Source: JBGPYM01 sp041493205
GTDB lineage: Bacteria; Bacteroidota; Ignavibacteria; UBA10030; UBA6906
NCBI GenBank assembly: GCA_041493205.1
Contig: JBGPYM010000081.1
Coordinates: forward strand, 1 to 12,037
Reading direction: 5' to 3'
DNA: 12,037 nt
Position numbers and translations under genes: made by a program. How positions within the stretch are numbered: position 1 is the stretch's first letter; every line of letters starts with the position of its first letter. The notes under the pieces were generated by a model that worked only from the letters and a program-made list of their open reading frames with translations, searched no databases and was not told where the DNA came from. Below are positions 1-7,422 of the stretch, piece after piece.

Positions 1-192
1 ACTGCCAGATCCAGTCGGGATCGGGCGGAGCATTACCTTGCCGTTCATGTGCCACGAATCGACCCAGGCGACCGTGGCAACTTCGTCGCTCGAATCGTTC
101 CCCACGAGGAGAAAGCCCTCATGGGGGGTGTTTTCATGGGACCATGTATATGCGACCGTGAGAAAATTATCCTTTCGCGCGCCCGGTTTCAT
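1..192 (-). CDS. N-terminal part of a DUF1579-like protein (cut by window edge)
   Basis: The first 64 codons of a gene that runs off the left edge. The peptide starts MKPGARKDNFLTV and contains YTWSHENTPHEGFLLVGND followed by VAWVDSWHMNGKVM. The pattern YTW-x(n)-GxLLVG-x(n)-VDSWH is one I associate, from memory, with small DUF1579-type lipocalin-like beta-barrel proteins of unknown function; this is recognition, not a search result. The ATG is preferred because GAGGAG ends nine bases before it. An in-frame GTG two codons earlier would leave only three bases after that site. The ATG lies two bases beyond the stop of the S41 peptidase gene, so the two are probably cotranscribed. No signal peptide is visible, so a cytoplasmic location is likely. 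The reading frame and start are well supported; the family name is tentative. Confidence 0.6.
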   Translation of the reverse strand, partial: MKPGARKDNFLTVAYTWSHENTPHEGFLLVGNDSSDEVATVAWVDSWHMNGKVMLRPIPTGSGS

Positions 193-194
193 GA

Positions 195-1775
195 TCACCT
201 GCTCCTCTGTTCAAGTGCCTCACGGAGACTGTCATAGACATTGGACGACTGGGGGAACGCGCTGACATTGAGCCGGAAAATCCGGATCGCTGCGCCAATG
301 TCCCCTGCACCCATCAGCGCGTACCCGAGCCTGTTAACGATGTCCTCACAGTCCACATACTCATTCGCTGGATCTTCCCTGAATGCACGAAAAGCGCTCC
401 CGAGCCGGGAGGTATCCCTCTCTGCCAGTGCACGGCGCAGCACGGCCGGGAGATCATTCAGCGGGGTGTACCTGAAGATGGCTTCAAGGGCGGGATCACG
501 GTTGGCACGGTATTGATCCGACGTGAGCTCCGCCGCAATCCGCGGGGCCGTCCACGGACGCCGGTCCCGCTCATCCCCCTGCCACCAGAGGGAGGAGACC
601 CGGACAGTGATCCCGCTGTTGGGGAGCGTAATCTTCCGGGAGTCGCCGTAGCTGTTCAGTGTGCCCCCCGACGGCTCTCCGACGAACACCGTGTTCGTAT
701 ATTCTTCAAGCTGGTTTACAAGAAATTGAGCCGCGGACCACGTGCTCCGTCCGATGATCGTAAAGAGCTTCCCCTTCTGATCGATTGTGCGCGCCCTGAT
801 GATGCCCAGAAGGAGCGGTTTGTTGAGTGCCCCGTTCCCGCCCCTGTTGAGACGAATGTCGAGGATGAAACGCACGACCGGCTTCTGCTCTACGAAAGAA
901 AACACTCGATTCGAAAAGGATTCTACAGACTCTGAATCCTTGTTTCCGACCTGGTTGTACTGAACGTACATGGTCTTCGAATCGTCCATGTATTCGAACC
1001 AGAACTTGTTCCCCGGATCCCTCAACCACAGAGGAGTCGGAGCGGCCGCGCTCTCCCGGGCATCAATCCAGCCGGGGCTGGCGTTCCAGCTCGTATCGGT
1101 GTCGGGTGCAAGCAACCCTGCGGGTCCCCAGGGCGCAAGCGTGACGGTCTTTTGTCTTCCTCCGTGCTCCAGTGTAAAAGCTGCATGCTCCATGTCATCG
1201 ATCAGGGCGAGGGCATGCAGCACTTCAGGCATCGCAAGGAGAAACGGTGCAAAGAACTTCACATCCATTTCATTATCGCGCCCGATGATATCGCGCACGG
1301 CCGTGCAGGCCCGGTCAACGGGGGTATTACCGATCTGAACGACCCGCCACCCGACAATGTCTGCGTGGGCGCGTGTCGCCGCACGGACAAACAGGCCGTC
1401 TTTGAACAGAGAGAGTTTCAGCGGGTACGTACGAAATCCGATCTTCGGATCCCGTGTGGGCGCGATATTCGTATGCCCGTCGCCTGCCATCGCGGCAATT
1501 CTCGCCATCGCAACGATGATCTGATGCCGGGCAAGCGCCGGGATACGATTCCGTAGTGCCTCGACCGCCCCCTGAAACTGCTCACGCGTCATGGTATGAA
1601 AAAGATTCCTGTGCAGGCGGGGCATCTCGTCTGCCATAACACGGAGGTCCTGTTGCCATCTCTCCGCTTCAGTTGGTGAAACCGGGGCCACGCCTGACTG
1701 GGCAAGGAGCACCGGTACCCGTAAGAAGCAGAGCGTGAAGACGGCCGCAGAGGTCAACAGCGACGGTGAGCGCAT
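195..1775 (-). CDS. Secreted S41-family peptidase with C-terminal TPR-like tail
   Basis: A 526-residue protein of the S41 (C-terminal processing/tricorn/IRBP-like) serine peptidase family. Residues 1-26 form a signal peptide ending near LLAQ, so the protein should act in the periplasm or be lipid-free and exported. Residues 98-102 are GDGHT, whose His101 is the usual N-terminal histidine of this subgroup. Residues 120-165 look PDZ-like. Residues 306-315 (DIRLNRGGNG) start the peptidase core, Ser347 in STWSAAQ is the expected nucleophile, and VGEPSGG is at 365-371. There is no lysine general base as in CtpA; this is normal for the GDGHT type. Residues 475-526 resemble a TPR unit (LGYALMGAGDIGAAIRIFRLNV) and end abruptly. 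An in-frame ATG 17 codons earlier exists, but the start chosen has a strong AAGGAGG eight bases upstream and directly begins the signal peptide. Substrate unknown. Confidence 0.85.
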   Translation of the reverse strand: MRSPSLLTSAAVFTLCFLRVPVLLAQSGVAPVSPTEAERWQQDLRVMADEMPRLHRNLFHTMTREQFQGAVEALRNRIPALARHQIIVAMARIAAMAGDGHTNIAPTRDPKIGFRTYPLKLSLFKDGLFVRAATRAHADIVGWRVVQIGNTPVDRACTAVRDIIGRDNEMDVKFFAPFLLAMPEVLHALALIDDMEHAAFTLEHGGRQKTVTLAPWGPAGLLAPDTDTSWNASPGWIDARESAAAPTPLWLRDPGNKFWFEYMDDSKTMYVQYNQVGNKDSESVESFSNRVFSFVEQKPVVRFILDIRLNRGGNGALNKPLLLGIIRARTIDQKGKLFTIIGRSTWSAAQFLVNQLEEYTNTVFVGEPSGGTLNSYGDSRKITLPNSGITVRVSSLWWQGDERDRRPWTAPRIAAELTSDQYRANRDPALEAIFRYTPLNDLPAVLRRALAERDTSRLGSAFRAFREDPANEYVDCEDIVNRLGYALMGAGDIGAAIRIFRLNVSAFPQSSNVYDSLREALEQRSR

Positions 1776-1783
1776 CGGGGATC

Positions 1784-1789
1784 CCTCCT
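1784..1789 (-). promoter_or_regulatory. Shine-Dalgarno AGGAGG that fixes the S41 peptidase start
   Basis: On the minus strand AAGGAGGGATCCCCG leads straight into ATG at 1775, with eight bases between AGGAGG and the start codon. The alternative in-frame ATG at 1826 has no comparable site and would place 17 polar residues ahead of the signal peptide. This decides for the 526-residue product. Confidence 0.75.
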
Positions 1790-1885
1790 TCAGTGAGCGT
1801 GCGAATGAGCGTGCCTGGTTGTTCACCTCATTAGGCGCTCAGATTCGTGAGAAGGTTGCCTGCGCTGCGTGGCTTCTGCTGCCGA

Positions 1886-2446
1886 TTAGCGCGGCCAGAG
1901 CCAGCCGAATGTGCCCGCCGTTAGGAGGGCAAAGATCAGACCGTCCACGGTGGCCCGTAACGTAATCCCCCAGGGGCGGTGATACCAGATCGATAACTGC
2001 CAGAGGGCAAGTGAATATGCGAGAAACGCCGTAACGCCGGCGAACCGGAACACGGCAAGATAGTGCGCCCCGGCGGGGAGTGCCCGTCCGGAGACGTAGG
2101 CGGCAAAGACGCCGACAACCAACGAGTACACGAACCATTGGATGAAGGCCCCGCTCATCGACGGCGGTCCGGCCTTCCACATGGAGAGAATAAAGACAGG
2201 CCCCTTTTTCATCTTTTCGGTGAATTCGGGCGATTTCATGTCTTTCATACTCGCAGGGCGGGGTACCATGTACTCGCCCGGGGGGATTGCAAGGGCGCGG
2301 AGAGCATCCATGACCTTGTCTTCATTTTCCATCCGCGGATAGTCACCCTTGTGCCACGGCGTCGCCATATGAATGATGGAGCTGGCGACAAAGACGATCA
2401 CAGCTGAGAGCAGGATCGGAAGCCAGAGCAGGTGGAGTTCGACCAT
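1886..2446 (-). CDS. Conserved four-helix membrane protein, function unknown
   Basis: A 186-residue integral membrane protein. Hydrophobic segments lie at about 5-27, 100-120, 128-147 and 160-182. Between helices 1 and 2 is a polar, charged loop of roughly 70 residues with HMATPWHKGDYPRM near its start. The N-terminus (LLWLPILLSAVIVFVASSIIHM) and the C-terminal block (FRFAGVTAFLAYSLALWQ, then WYHRPW) look like a recurring but unnamed bacterial family that I recall only as hypothetical proteins. No enzyme motif is evident. The clustered His/Trp/Asp residues after helix 1 and in WYHRPW are candidates for a functional site, which is inference. AAGGAG lies about seven bases before the ATG. The gene starts 38 bases after the permease stop, and a 110-base gap separates it from the S41 gene, so it may be cotranscribed with either. 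Confidence 0.8.
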   Translation of the reverse strand: MVELHLLWLPILLSAVIVFVASSIIHMATPWHKGDYPRMENEDKVMDALRALAIPPGEYMVPRPASMKDMKSPEFTEKMKKGPVFILSMWKAGPPSMSGAFIQWFVYSLVVGVFAAYVSGRALPAGAHYLAVFRFAGVTAFLAYSLALWQLSIWYHRPWGITLRATVDGLIFALLTAGTFGWLWPR

Positions 2447-2484
2447 GATGGGTCTCCTTATGTATGAATGTGGGTGTGAAAAAG

Positions 2485-3420
2485 TTAACCGAATTGCGCA
2501 ACCGCGACGCCGGCAATTGCAATGGTTCCGCCGATCAGAAAGGCAGCCGTCACGCTCTGCCCGAGGAGCACCACCGCGAGAACAGTGGTAAGGATGGGTT
2601 GCAGGTTGGCAAATAACGCCACTTTTCCCGCCTCGATGCGCCCGAGAGCATAATACCAGAGGAGATACGCGAACACCGACGTCACGATTCCAAGGTAACA
2701 GATCTGCAGCCAGTTTGCCGCCGTGAGCACTTCATACGGAAACCGGAGGGCGGGGATCAACCCGATCGGGATGAACATGATCGTCCCCACGATGAGTGTC
2801 ACGGAACTCGCCTCGATCGCCCCGTATTTCACGATGAGTGTGCGGCCGTAGGCCGTGTAAAGGGCCCAGGCAAGCACGGCAAGAAAAATGATGACGTTGC
2901 CGTACACGTACTCCATGCTTGCGCTGACGCCCCGTTCGAAGATAACAATTGTAACGCCCGCAAACCCGAGAACCACGCCAAGGAGCTTCGGGCGCGTCAA
3001 CCTCTCCCGCTGGAAAAAATGAGCGAAAACGAGAACGACAATCGGCGTCGTTGCATACAGGAGCGCGGCATTGGAAGGAATCGTGTATCGCATCCCGTAC
3101 AGGAACAGGAATTGATTGACGGGGATTGCCAGGAATGACAGCCAGAGCACAGGCCGGTAGTCCTCCCTTCGAATGACGGGCATCCTCCCCCGCATCGCAA
3201 GTATGAGTCCCATCGCCAGGGCGGAAATGACGGAACGGACAAGCGTGAGCGTAAAGGGCTCCACATCGTGTACAACCACCTTCGCGACGATGTGCGTGCC
3301 GCTCGCCATGAGAGACTGCACACACAAAATCAGGTAGACCGCCGTTGTGGGCGAGCGGTCGACGGACCGCTTAAGCTCCCTCAGTCGGGTGAAGCCTTCC
3401 GGATTGATGGGTTCCTTCAT
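2485..3420 (-). CDS. EamA/DMT-superfamily permease
   Basis: A 311-residue inner-membrane protein with about ten transmembrane helices in two EamA repeats, roughly residues 28-160 and 174-308. Typical landmarks are FTLTLVRSVISALAMG after helix 2, SNAALLYATTPIVVLVFAHFF in the first repeat, the paired SVFAYLLWYYALGRIEAGK, and the final ANLQPILTTVLAVVLLGQ. Family members export metabolites, amino acids or drugs; the substrate cannot be read from sequence. Its place at the end of a glycan gene set makes transport of a sugar or lipid precursor possible, but this is only context. The frame is open further upstream, but that extension is out-of-frame glycosyltransferase sequence. The ATG at 3420 overlaps the upstream TGA (ATGA). 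No Shine-Dalgarno is visible because a palindromic repeat ends five bases before the start, so translation probably depends on coupling. Confidence 0.88.
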   Translation of the reverse strand: MKEPINPEGFTRLRELKRSVDRSPTTAVYLILCVQSLMASGTHIVAKVVVHDVEPFTLTLVRSVISALAMGLILAMRGRMPVIRREDYRPVLWLSFLAIPVNQFLFLYGMRYTIPSNAALLYATTPIVVLVFAHFFQRERLTRPKLLGVVLGFAGVTIVIFERGVSASMEYVYGNVIIFLAVLAWALYTAYGRTLIVKYGAIEASSVTLIVGTIMFIPIGLIPALRFPYEVLTAANWLQICYLGIVTSVFAYLLWYYALGRIEAGKVALFANLQPILTTVLAVVLLGQSVTAAFLIGGTIAIAGVAVAQFG

Positions 3421-4472
3421 GAATTGTCGGGCAGGGACGCCCGACCTACTATCTCGGAATAGCAGAGCGCTGTTTTCTCTGCCACCTTCTGCCACAGGAA
3501 ATTCTGCCGGATATGCTCCCGGAGCTTGAACGTCTTCGGTGTCTGAAGCGCTGAGAGAATTCCCTGCCGGATGGATTCCACCGATCCGGGATCGACGTAG
3601 TGCACCATGTCTTTGAAGTACTCCTTCGTCCCCCCGTGCGGCGTGATGACGACCTTCGCCCCTGCAAGTCCCGCTTCGAGGGCCGCGATCCCCGGAGTTT
3701 CGAACTGTGACGGAAGGACGAAGGTGTCGCACGCGGCATACGCCGATGCAAGCATCTCGGAGCTGTTGTCCAGCCCGTCGATCAGGAGAACGTTCTTATT
3801 CTTCGCGGCCTCTGCCCGGCACGCATCGCCGTAGGGACCGGCGATAAACCTCCCGATGATCACGGCGGGCCTGTCGATGCCGGCAAGCGCCATAATGAGT
3901 GCAAGCACGTTTTTTCGGCCGTGTCCGGTGTGTCCGACATTGAGGATGAAGTCGCTGATGCCGTATTTCCGGACGAACGGAGAAGGATCGGCGGTATAAA
4001 ACCGTTCATCCACGCCATTGGGGATGACGCTGATCTTTGAACGGGGAACTCCCAGTCCGTCCGCGAGAAGGTCCCCCTCGGCAGCGGTATTGGGAAGCAC
4101 CCTGACTGCCCAGTCGCAGACGTCTGCCGTCATCGTGTAGTCAAACCAGATTCCCGGGGCAAGGCGCGCGCACATCCGCTCGGCTTTGAGCGCCAGAGCG
4201 ACGAATGAAGGCGAGTGCCGGCTGTACGTGATCGACGATACCACCAGGGGAATTCCGAGGGAGCGGATCTCCCGCGCAAGGTGGTATGTGCCGATATTCG
4301 CCGCAAAGAGGTGCACGAGATCACAATCCCCTTTTCTCAGCGGCGTCCACGGATCGAAGAGCGCCACGTCTGTTCCGTACCGGGGAAGAAATTTCACTGT
4401 GTTCCGGATCTGCGTGCTCGGGCCTCCATGGAGAATCGAAACTGCCTGGTACCCTGCGACCACGACTTTCAT
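3417..4472 (-). CDS. GT4-type glycosyltransferase
   Basis: A 351-residue GT-B fold retaining glycosyltransferase (family GT4, glycosyl transferases group 1), cytoplasmic or membrane-associated. The N-terminal domain begins MKVVVAGYQAVSILHGGPST, with the glycine-rich acceptor loop. The C-terminal donor domain shows PNGVDERFY at 151-159, the basic GRKN at 185-188, and the E-x7-E signature E258-TPGIAAL-E266, which binds the nucleotide-sugar donor. Donor and acceptor are unknown. AAAGGAG precedes the ATG by about eight bases. The start overlaps the deacetylase stop and the stop overlaps the permease start, both as ATGA. The last residues, VGRASLPDNS (342-351), are encoded by a palindromic repeat-like sequence and are probably not part of the original fold. 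Family assignment is firm; sugar specificity is not. Confidence 0.9.
   Translation of the reverse strand: MKVVVAGYQAVSILHGGPSTQIRNTVKFLPRYGTDVALFDPWTPLRKGDCDLVHLFAANIGTYHLAREIRSLGIPLVVSSITYSRHSPSFVALALKAERMCARLAPGIWFDYTMTADVCDWAVRVLPNTAAEGDLLADGLGVPRSKISVIPNGVDERFYTADPSPFVRKYGISDFILNVGHTGHGRKNVLALIMALAGIDRPAVIIGRFIAGPYGDACRAEAAKNKNVLLIDGLDNSSEMLASAYAACDTFVLPSQFETPGIAALEAGLAGAKVVITPHGGTKEYFKDMVHYVDPGSVESIRQGILSALQTPKTFKLREHIRQNFLWQKVAEKTALCYSEIVGRASLPDNS
3426..3445. repeat. Palindromic repeat-like element at the glycosyltransferase/permease junction
   Basis: A perfect 7-base inverted repeat, GTCGGGC and GCCCGAC, with a 6-base loop. Minus-strand context is TAGGTCGGGCGTCCCTGCC followed by CGACAATTC. 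It encodes GRASLPDN of the glycosyltransferase C-terminus. I recall near-identical GTCGGGC...GCCCGAC units scattered through various environmental bacterial genomes and often translated as GRASLPD at protein ends; this is memory, not a search. There is no T-run, so it does not look like an intrinsic terminator. In mRNA it would form a hairpin five bases ahead of the permease start codon. Confidence 0.65.
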
Positions 4473-6022
4473 ATGAATCTCCTTTGCAGCCGGGTAAATT
4501 GCCGTCCGATGGCGCCGCGAAGGTCAAATTCCCGCGTTCGCTTGATGTCGGGGGGAGGCCTGAATTCCTCTTTATGCTTCCAGGGGAGTTTCCTCAGCTG
4601 CACAGTCGCTCCGATTTCAATTTGAGCGGTCTCCCCGCCGCTCCTGCTGACAGTAACGTCGACATCCGCAGGGCACGGCGCGTCCGGGCGTTCGATTTCA
4701 ACCATATCTCTCTCAACGACAATGTGCGGCTCAATGCCGGATCGTCCCTCCCACCATTCGGCATATTGCCCGAGGGTCATCGGCCGGGCCTGACGGGTGA
4801 TGCCGAGCTCGCAGAGCGCTCTGACGACTCCCCATTCATGGTGGCCGGGGTGGTGGTAGAAAAAGAGCGATTCGCCGCGCAGGAGTTTCCGGTCAGTAAC
4901 ATCAGTGAAATACGATTTCATGCGCGCCGGAGTAAATCCCGCTCTCCGGAGGTTTCCGATCGACACGGGATGCACGGGCACCTGCAATGTCGTGAACCTG
5001 CAGCCGCTGATCACCGGCCGGTGAGGGAAAGCATCATACGCCCAGCCGAATTCGGATGAATACGCGAATCCCGCTCCGTCCACCGTACGACCGAGTTCCG
5101 GACTCCAGAATCCAAACGGAGAGGCAAACGACCGGGCGGGGAGACCGGCAATCTTCATCGTCTCAATCCCCTTCCTCACGTTTGCCGCGTCTTTCGCTCC
5201 ATCCAGAAAGATACGGTGCTGATAACAATGGAGGCCGACTTCATGGCCGGGGAGTTCTGCGAACCGCCGGAGCCACCCCTCATGGCTCCCGGCATCCACA
5301 AACCAGGTGAACCCGATGCCGAATTCGCGGGCAATGGATGCCAGCCGGTTCACTTCTTCACGCGTGCCTCCGTCGGTATCGATGCGGAGGGCAAACACGC
5401 TGGTACATCCGGCCGGAAACTTTGCAAGATGTGCGTACGGAAATCCCCGGGCATGATGCAGCCGTTCGAGCGCCGCGTGTACCAGGTGGGACACCTCCCC
5501 TTTCGCAACCCTCGATACACGTTCGGAAGGGAGGCGATCGGGTCGTGCATAGAAATAGCGCTCGGCGGCGCGAAAATCCTCCATTGCCTCCCCCGGGTCA
5601 AAAGGCAGGACGACTCCCCACCCGCCGTGCATCTCCCCGACAAACGCTGCAAACACATTATCCTGGGTTCTGAGGCAATTCGCTTCGCGGGGAAGCGCGC
5701 CTTCGAATTCCACATCGATCAATGAGAGCCCCGGGAGCACGGGACTATCACCTGGCTCGAGGTACCGCACACGGACAGGAGAGGCCACGGCATCGGCAAG
5801 CCCGGAAAGAAATCCTGCATAGCCGATCAGGGCGCCGCCCCCGCGGAGATATTCCCTGAGAAAAGATACCTCGTCAGGGGTAAGCGGACGGCAGGCCGCC
5901 ATGACGCTGTATCCGGCAGGATCGGCGCCGGCCGGCGTCACCGCACCGAAGGGCACCCCTTCCTGGCGGAGAATCTCCTCCCACCCCGGCGAATCTCCGA
6001 TCAGGCCGATCCGGAGGATCAT
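4469..6022 (-). CDS. Polysaccharide deacetylase with extra N- and C-terminal domains
   Basis: A 517-residue protein with a NodB/carbohydrate esterase 4-like core at about 205-410. Motif 1 is RIDTDGG (213-219; Asp215 and Asp217), motif 2 is HCYQH (His265, His269; metal ligands), motif 3 is SPFGFWSPEL (301-310), and a late FFYHHPGHH (387-395) fits the catalytic histidine region. The expected reaction is removal of N- or O-acetyl groups from a glycan or glycolipid. Residues 1-80 resemble a Rossmann/GATase1-like fold (RIGLIGDSPGWEE, then a GGGALIGYAGF glycine turn) without an evident catalytic Cys-His pair. Residues 430-517 form a beta-rich, then strongly basic tail ending RLQRRFI. There is no signal peptide, so it probably acts in the cytoplasm on a lipid-linked intermediate. 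AAGGAG precedes the ATG. Both ends overlap neighbours as ATGA. The core is firm; the flanking domains are tentative. Confidence 0.85.
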   Translation of the reverse strand: MILRIGLIGDSPGWEEILRQEGVPFGAVTPAGADPAGYSVMAACRPLTPDEVSFLREYLRGGGALIGYAGFLSGLADAVASPVRVRYLEPGDSPVLPGLSLIDVEFEGALPREANCLRTQDNVFAAFVGEMHGGWGVVLPFDPGEAMEDFRAAERYFYARPDRLPSERVSRVAKGEVSHLVHAALERLHHARGFPYAHLAKFPAGCTSVFALRIDTDGGTREEVNRLASIAREFGIGFTWFVDAGSHEGWLRRFAELPGHEVGLHCYQHRIFLDGAKDAANVRKGIETMKIAGLPARSFASPFGFWSPELGRTVDGAGFAYSSEFGWAYDAFPHRPVISGCRFTTLQVPVHPVSIGNLRRAGFTPARMKSYFTDVTDRKLLRGESLFFYHHPGHHEWGVVRALCELGITRQARPMTLGQYAEWWEGRSGIEPHIVVERDMVEIERPDAPCPADVDVTVSRSGGETAQIEIGATVQLRKLPWKHKEEFRPPPDIKRTREFDLRGAIGRQFTRLQRRFI

Positions 6023-7422
6023 ACGAGCCGCTCCTTGAGGAACCGTATCTCCGCATGCGGGATGCCGCCCGTCGCCGCGAGCACACCGAGGTACACTGCA
6101 TTTGCCGCGATCAGAACGACCAAAGGATGCACTCCCTCCATCAGGACCGCGGCAGTCGCCATCAGCGCACCTGCGATGCCGGCCTTCAGCAGTCCCGGAT
6201 CAGCGGGGATCTTTGTGACCCGCGCCGTGGTACGTATCAGCATCAGGAGGATGAGCGATTCTCCGAGAATGACGCCCCATGCGGCGCCGGAGGTCCCTGC
6301 AAGCGCTGTGAGCAGGAGGACCGCCGTAAAAATCACAATTGCCCCCGCGCCGACAACCATCGCGTACTCCTTCGTGCGCGCAAACGCCATCAATGTGCAC
6401 ACAAAGAGAGAGTTGAGCATCGTAACAAAGATGTACCCCGTGAGGAGCCGAAAGAGCGGCACCGCAGCGTCATATCCCGGCCCGAAGATAAGCCGGACAG
6501 CGGGTCCGGCCGCGATGCATGCGGAAATCAACAACGGGATGAGCGAGACGACCACCGCTTTCACTGACACCCCCAGAAGCTCCGGATACTCCTCCGTACG
6601 CGACACGGCATAGCGTGTCGCCATCGGGAGGAAGAACGCATTCAGAGTCCGGTCGATTATCAGCACCACGAATGCGAGCTTCATCGCCGCGCTGTATGCC
6701 CCTGCATCGGCATTGGTGAGGAAGATGCCTATGGCGATCGGCGGAAGGTTTGTCACGCTTTGCGTGAGGAGTACCGCCGCGCCGACCGGGGCATTGTCAC
6801 GGAGAATGCCCTTCCACGCAGTGAGGTCCCACCCCAGGGGGGGAGCGCCGAACCGGCGGGTGTAGCGTGCCCAGAGGTACGCGACTGCGGCCACGTTGCC
6901 GGCCAAAAATGCCACTGCAGTCAGCCGGACATCTTCGTCGGCGCGTACCAGCACGAACGCGCACCCCGCGAACACCAGCGCGTTCAATAGCCGTGAAACA
7001 GTGAGCACCCGGAAATCTTCTTTCCCCTGAAACAGCCAGTCGAGGGAGAGGGCCATCGGGAGCAACGAGAGCCCATACAGAAGTATGATGTCCTTTGTCA
7101 CGGAATCAACGCCTCCCGCTGCAAGGACCCCCCAGGCCAGCGCAATGAGGAAGGGAGTGAGGAGGACCCTGAACGAGAGAATGGCTCCCACGCGGGTACG
7201 CAACCCTCCTTCGGTTGCGGCGGCATTGCGTGCCTCCAGAATCTGGATCCCCGGACTGTTCAGAAGGGAAAGATACCCGAGGACCGCCAGACCGATACTC
7301 ATGAGCCCGAATGACGCCGGGAGGAGAATCCGGGCAAGGTAGACCGTGACGAGAAATCCGATGACTCTGCTCCCCGCATCGCACGTCAGGATCGCCAGAA
7401 TGTTCCTGAGCGGGACTTTCAT
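6019..7422 (-). CDS. Wzx/PST-type lipopolysaccharide or oligosaccharide flippase
   Basis: A 467-residue polytopic inner-membrane protein of the MOP/polysaccharide transporter group, with about 12-14 helices. The N-terminus MKVPLRNILAILTCDAGSRV followed by FLVTVYLARILLPASFGLMSIG is characteristic: these flippases start with a short amphipathic stretch, then helix 1 and the LxPxxFG motif. LDWLFQGKEDF at about 127-137 matches the D-x-x-F/L-Q-G-x-E loop common in the family. The role is to flip an undecaprenyl-linked saccharide to the periplasmic face. The frame remains open 81 codons upstream, but that stretch is arginine-rich shadow sequence inside the glycosyltransferase gene. The ATG at 7422 overlaps the glycosyltransferase stop (ATGA), with CGGAGA about ten bases ahead. 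The stop overlaps the deacetylase start. Substrate is inferred only from the flanking glycosyltransferases and deacetylase. Confidence 0.88.
   Translation of the reverse strand: MKVPLRNILAILTCDAGSRVIGFLVTVYLARILLPASFGLMSIGLAVLGYLSLLNSPGIQILEARNAAATEGGLRTRVGAILSFRVLLTPFLIALAWGVLAAGGVDSVTKDIILLYGLSLLPMALSLDWLFQGKEDFRVLTVSRLLNALVFAGCAFVLVRADEDVRLTAVAFLAGNVAAVAYLWARYTRRFGAPPLGWDLTAWKGILRDNAPVGAAVLLTQSVTNLPPIAIGIFLTNADAGAYSAAMKLAFVVLIIDRTLNAFFLPMATRYAVSRTEEYPELLGVSVKAVVVSLIPLLISACIAAGPAVRLIFGPGYDAAVPLFRLLTGYIFVTMLNSLFVCTLMAFARTKEYAMVVGAGAIVIFTAVLLLTALAGTSGAAWGVILGESLILLMLIRTTARVTKIPADPGLLKAGIAGALMATAAVLMEGVHPLVVLIAANAVYLGVLAATGGIPHAEIRFLKERLV

Noticed and set aside
1795..1814. Two direct copies of GAGCGTGC 12 bases apart upstream of the S41 gene
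   Set aside because: Too short and not palindromic enough to call an operator; no promoter-like boxes nearby.
2732..3325. Minus-strand open frame of 197 codons in another frame of the permease
   Set aside because: The translation has many Cys, His and Arg and no hydrophobic helices, while the overlapping frame gives a textbook EamA protein.
3421..3732. N-terminal extension of the permease to 415 residues
   Set aside because: The extra 104 residues are out-of-frame glycosyltransferase sequence; the ATG at 3420 gives the normal family length and an ATGA overlap.
5011..5024. Perfect 14-base palindrome TCACCGGCCGGTGA
   Set aside because: It lies deep in the deacetylase coding region encoding conserved-looking sequence, and has no flanking repeat; likely chance in GC-rich DNA.
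4286..5059. Plus-strand open frame of 257 codons opposite the deacetylase and glycosyltransferase
   Set aside because: It lies antisense to two well-supported genes, has low-complexity charged composition, crosses a gene junction and matches no family; it is a GC-driven shadow.
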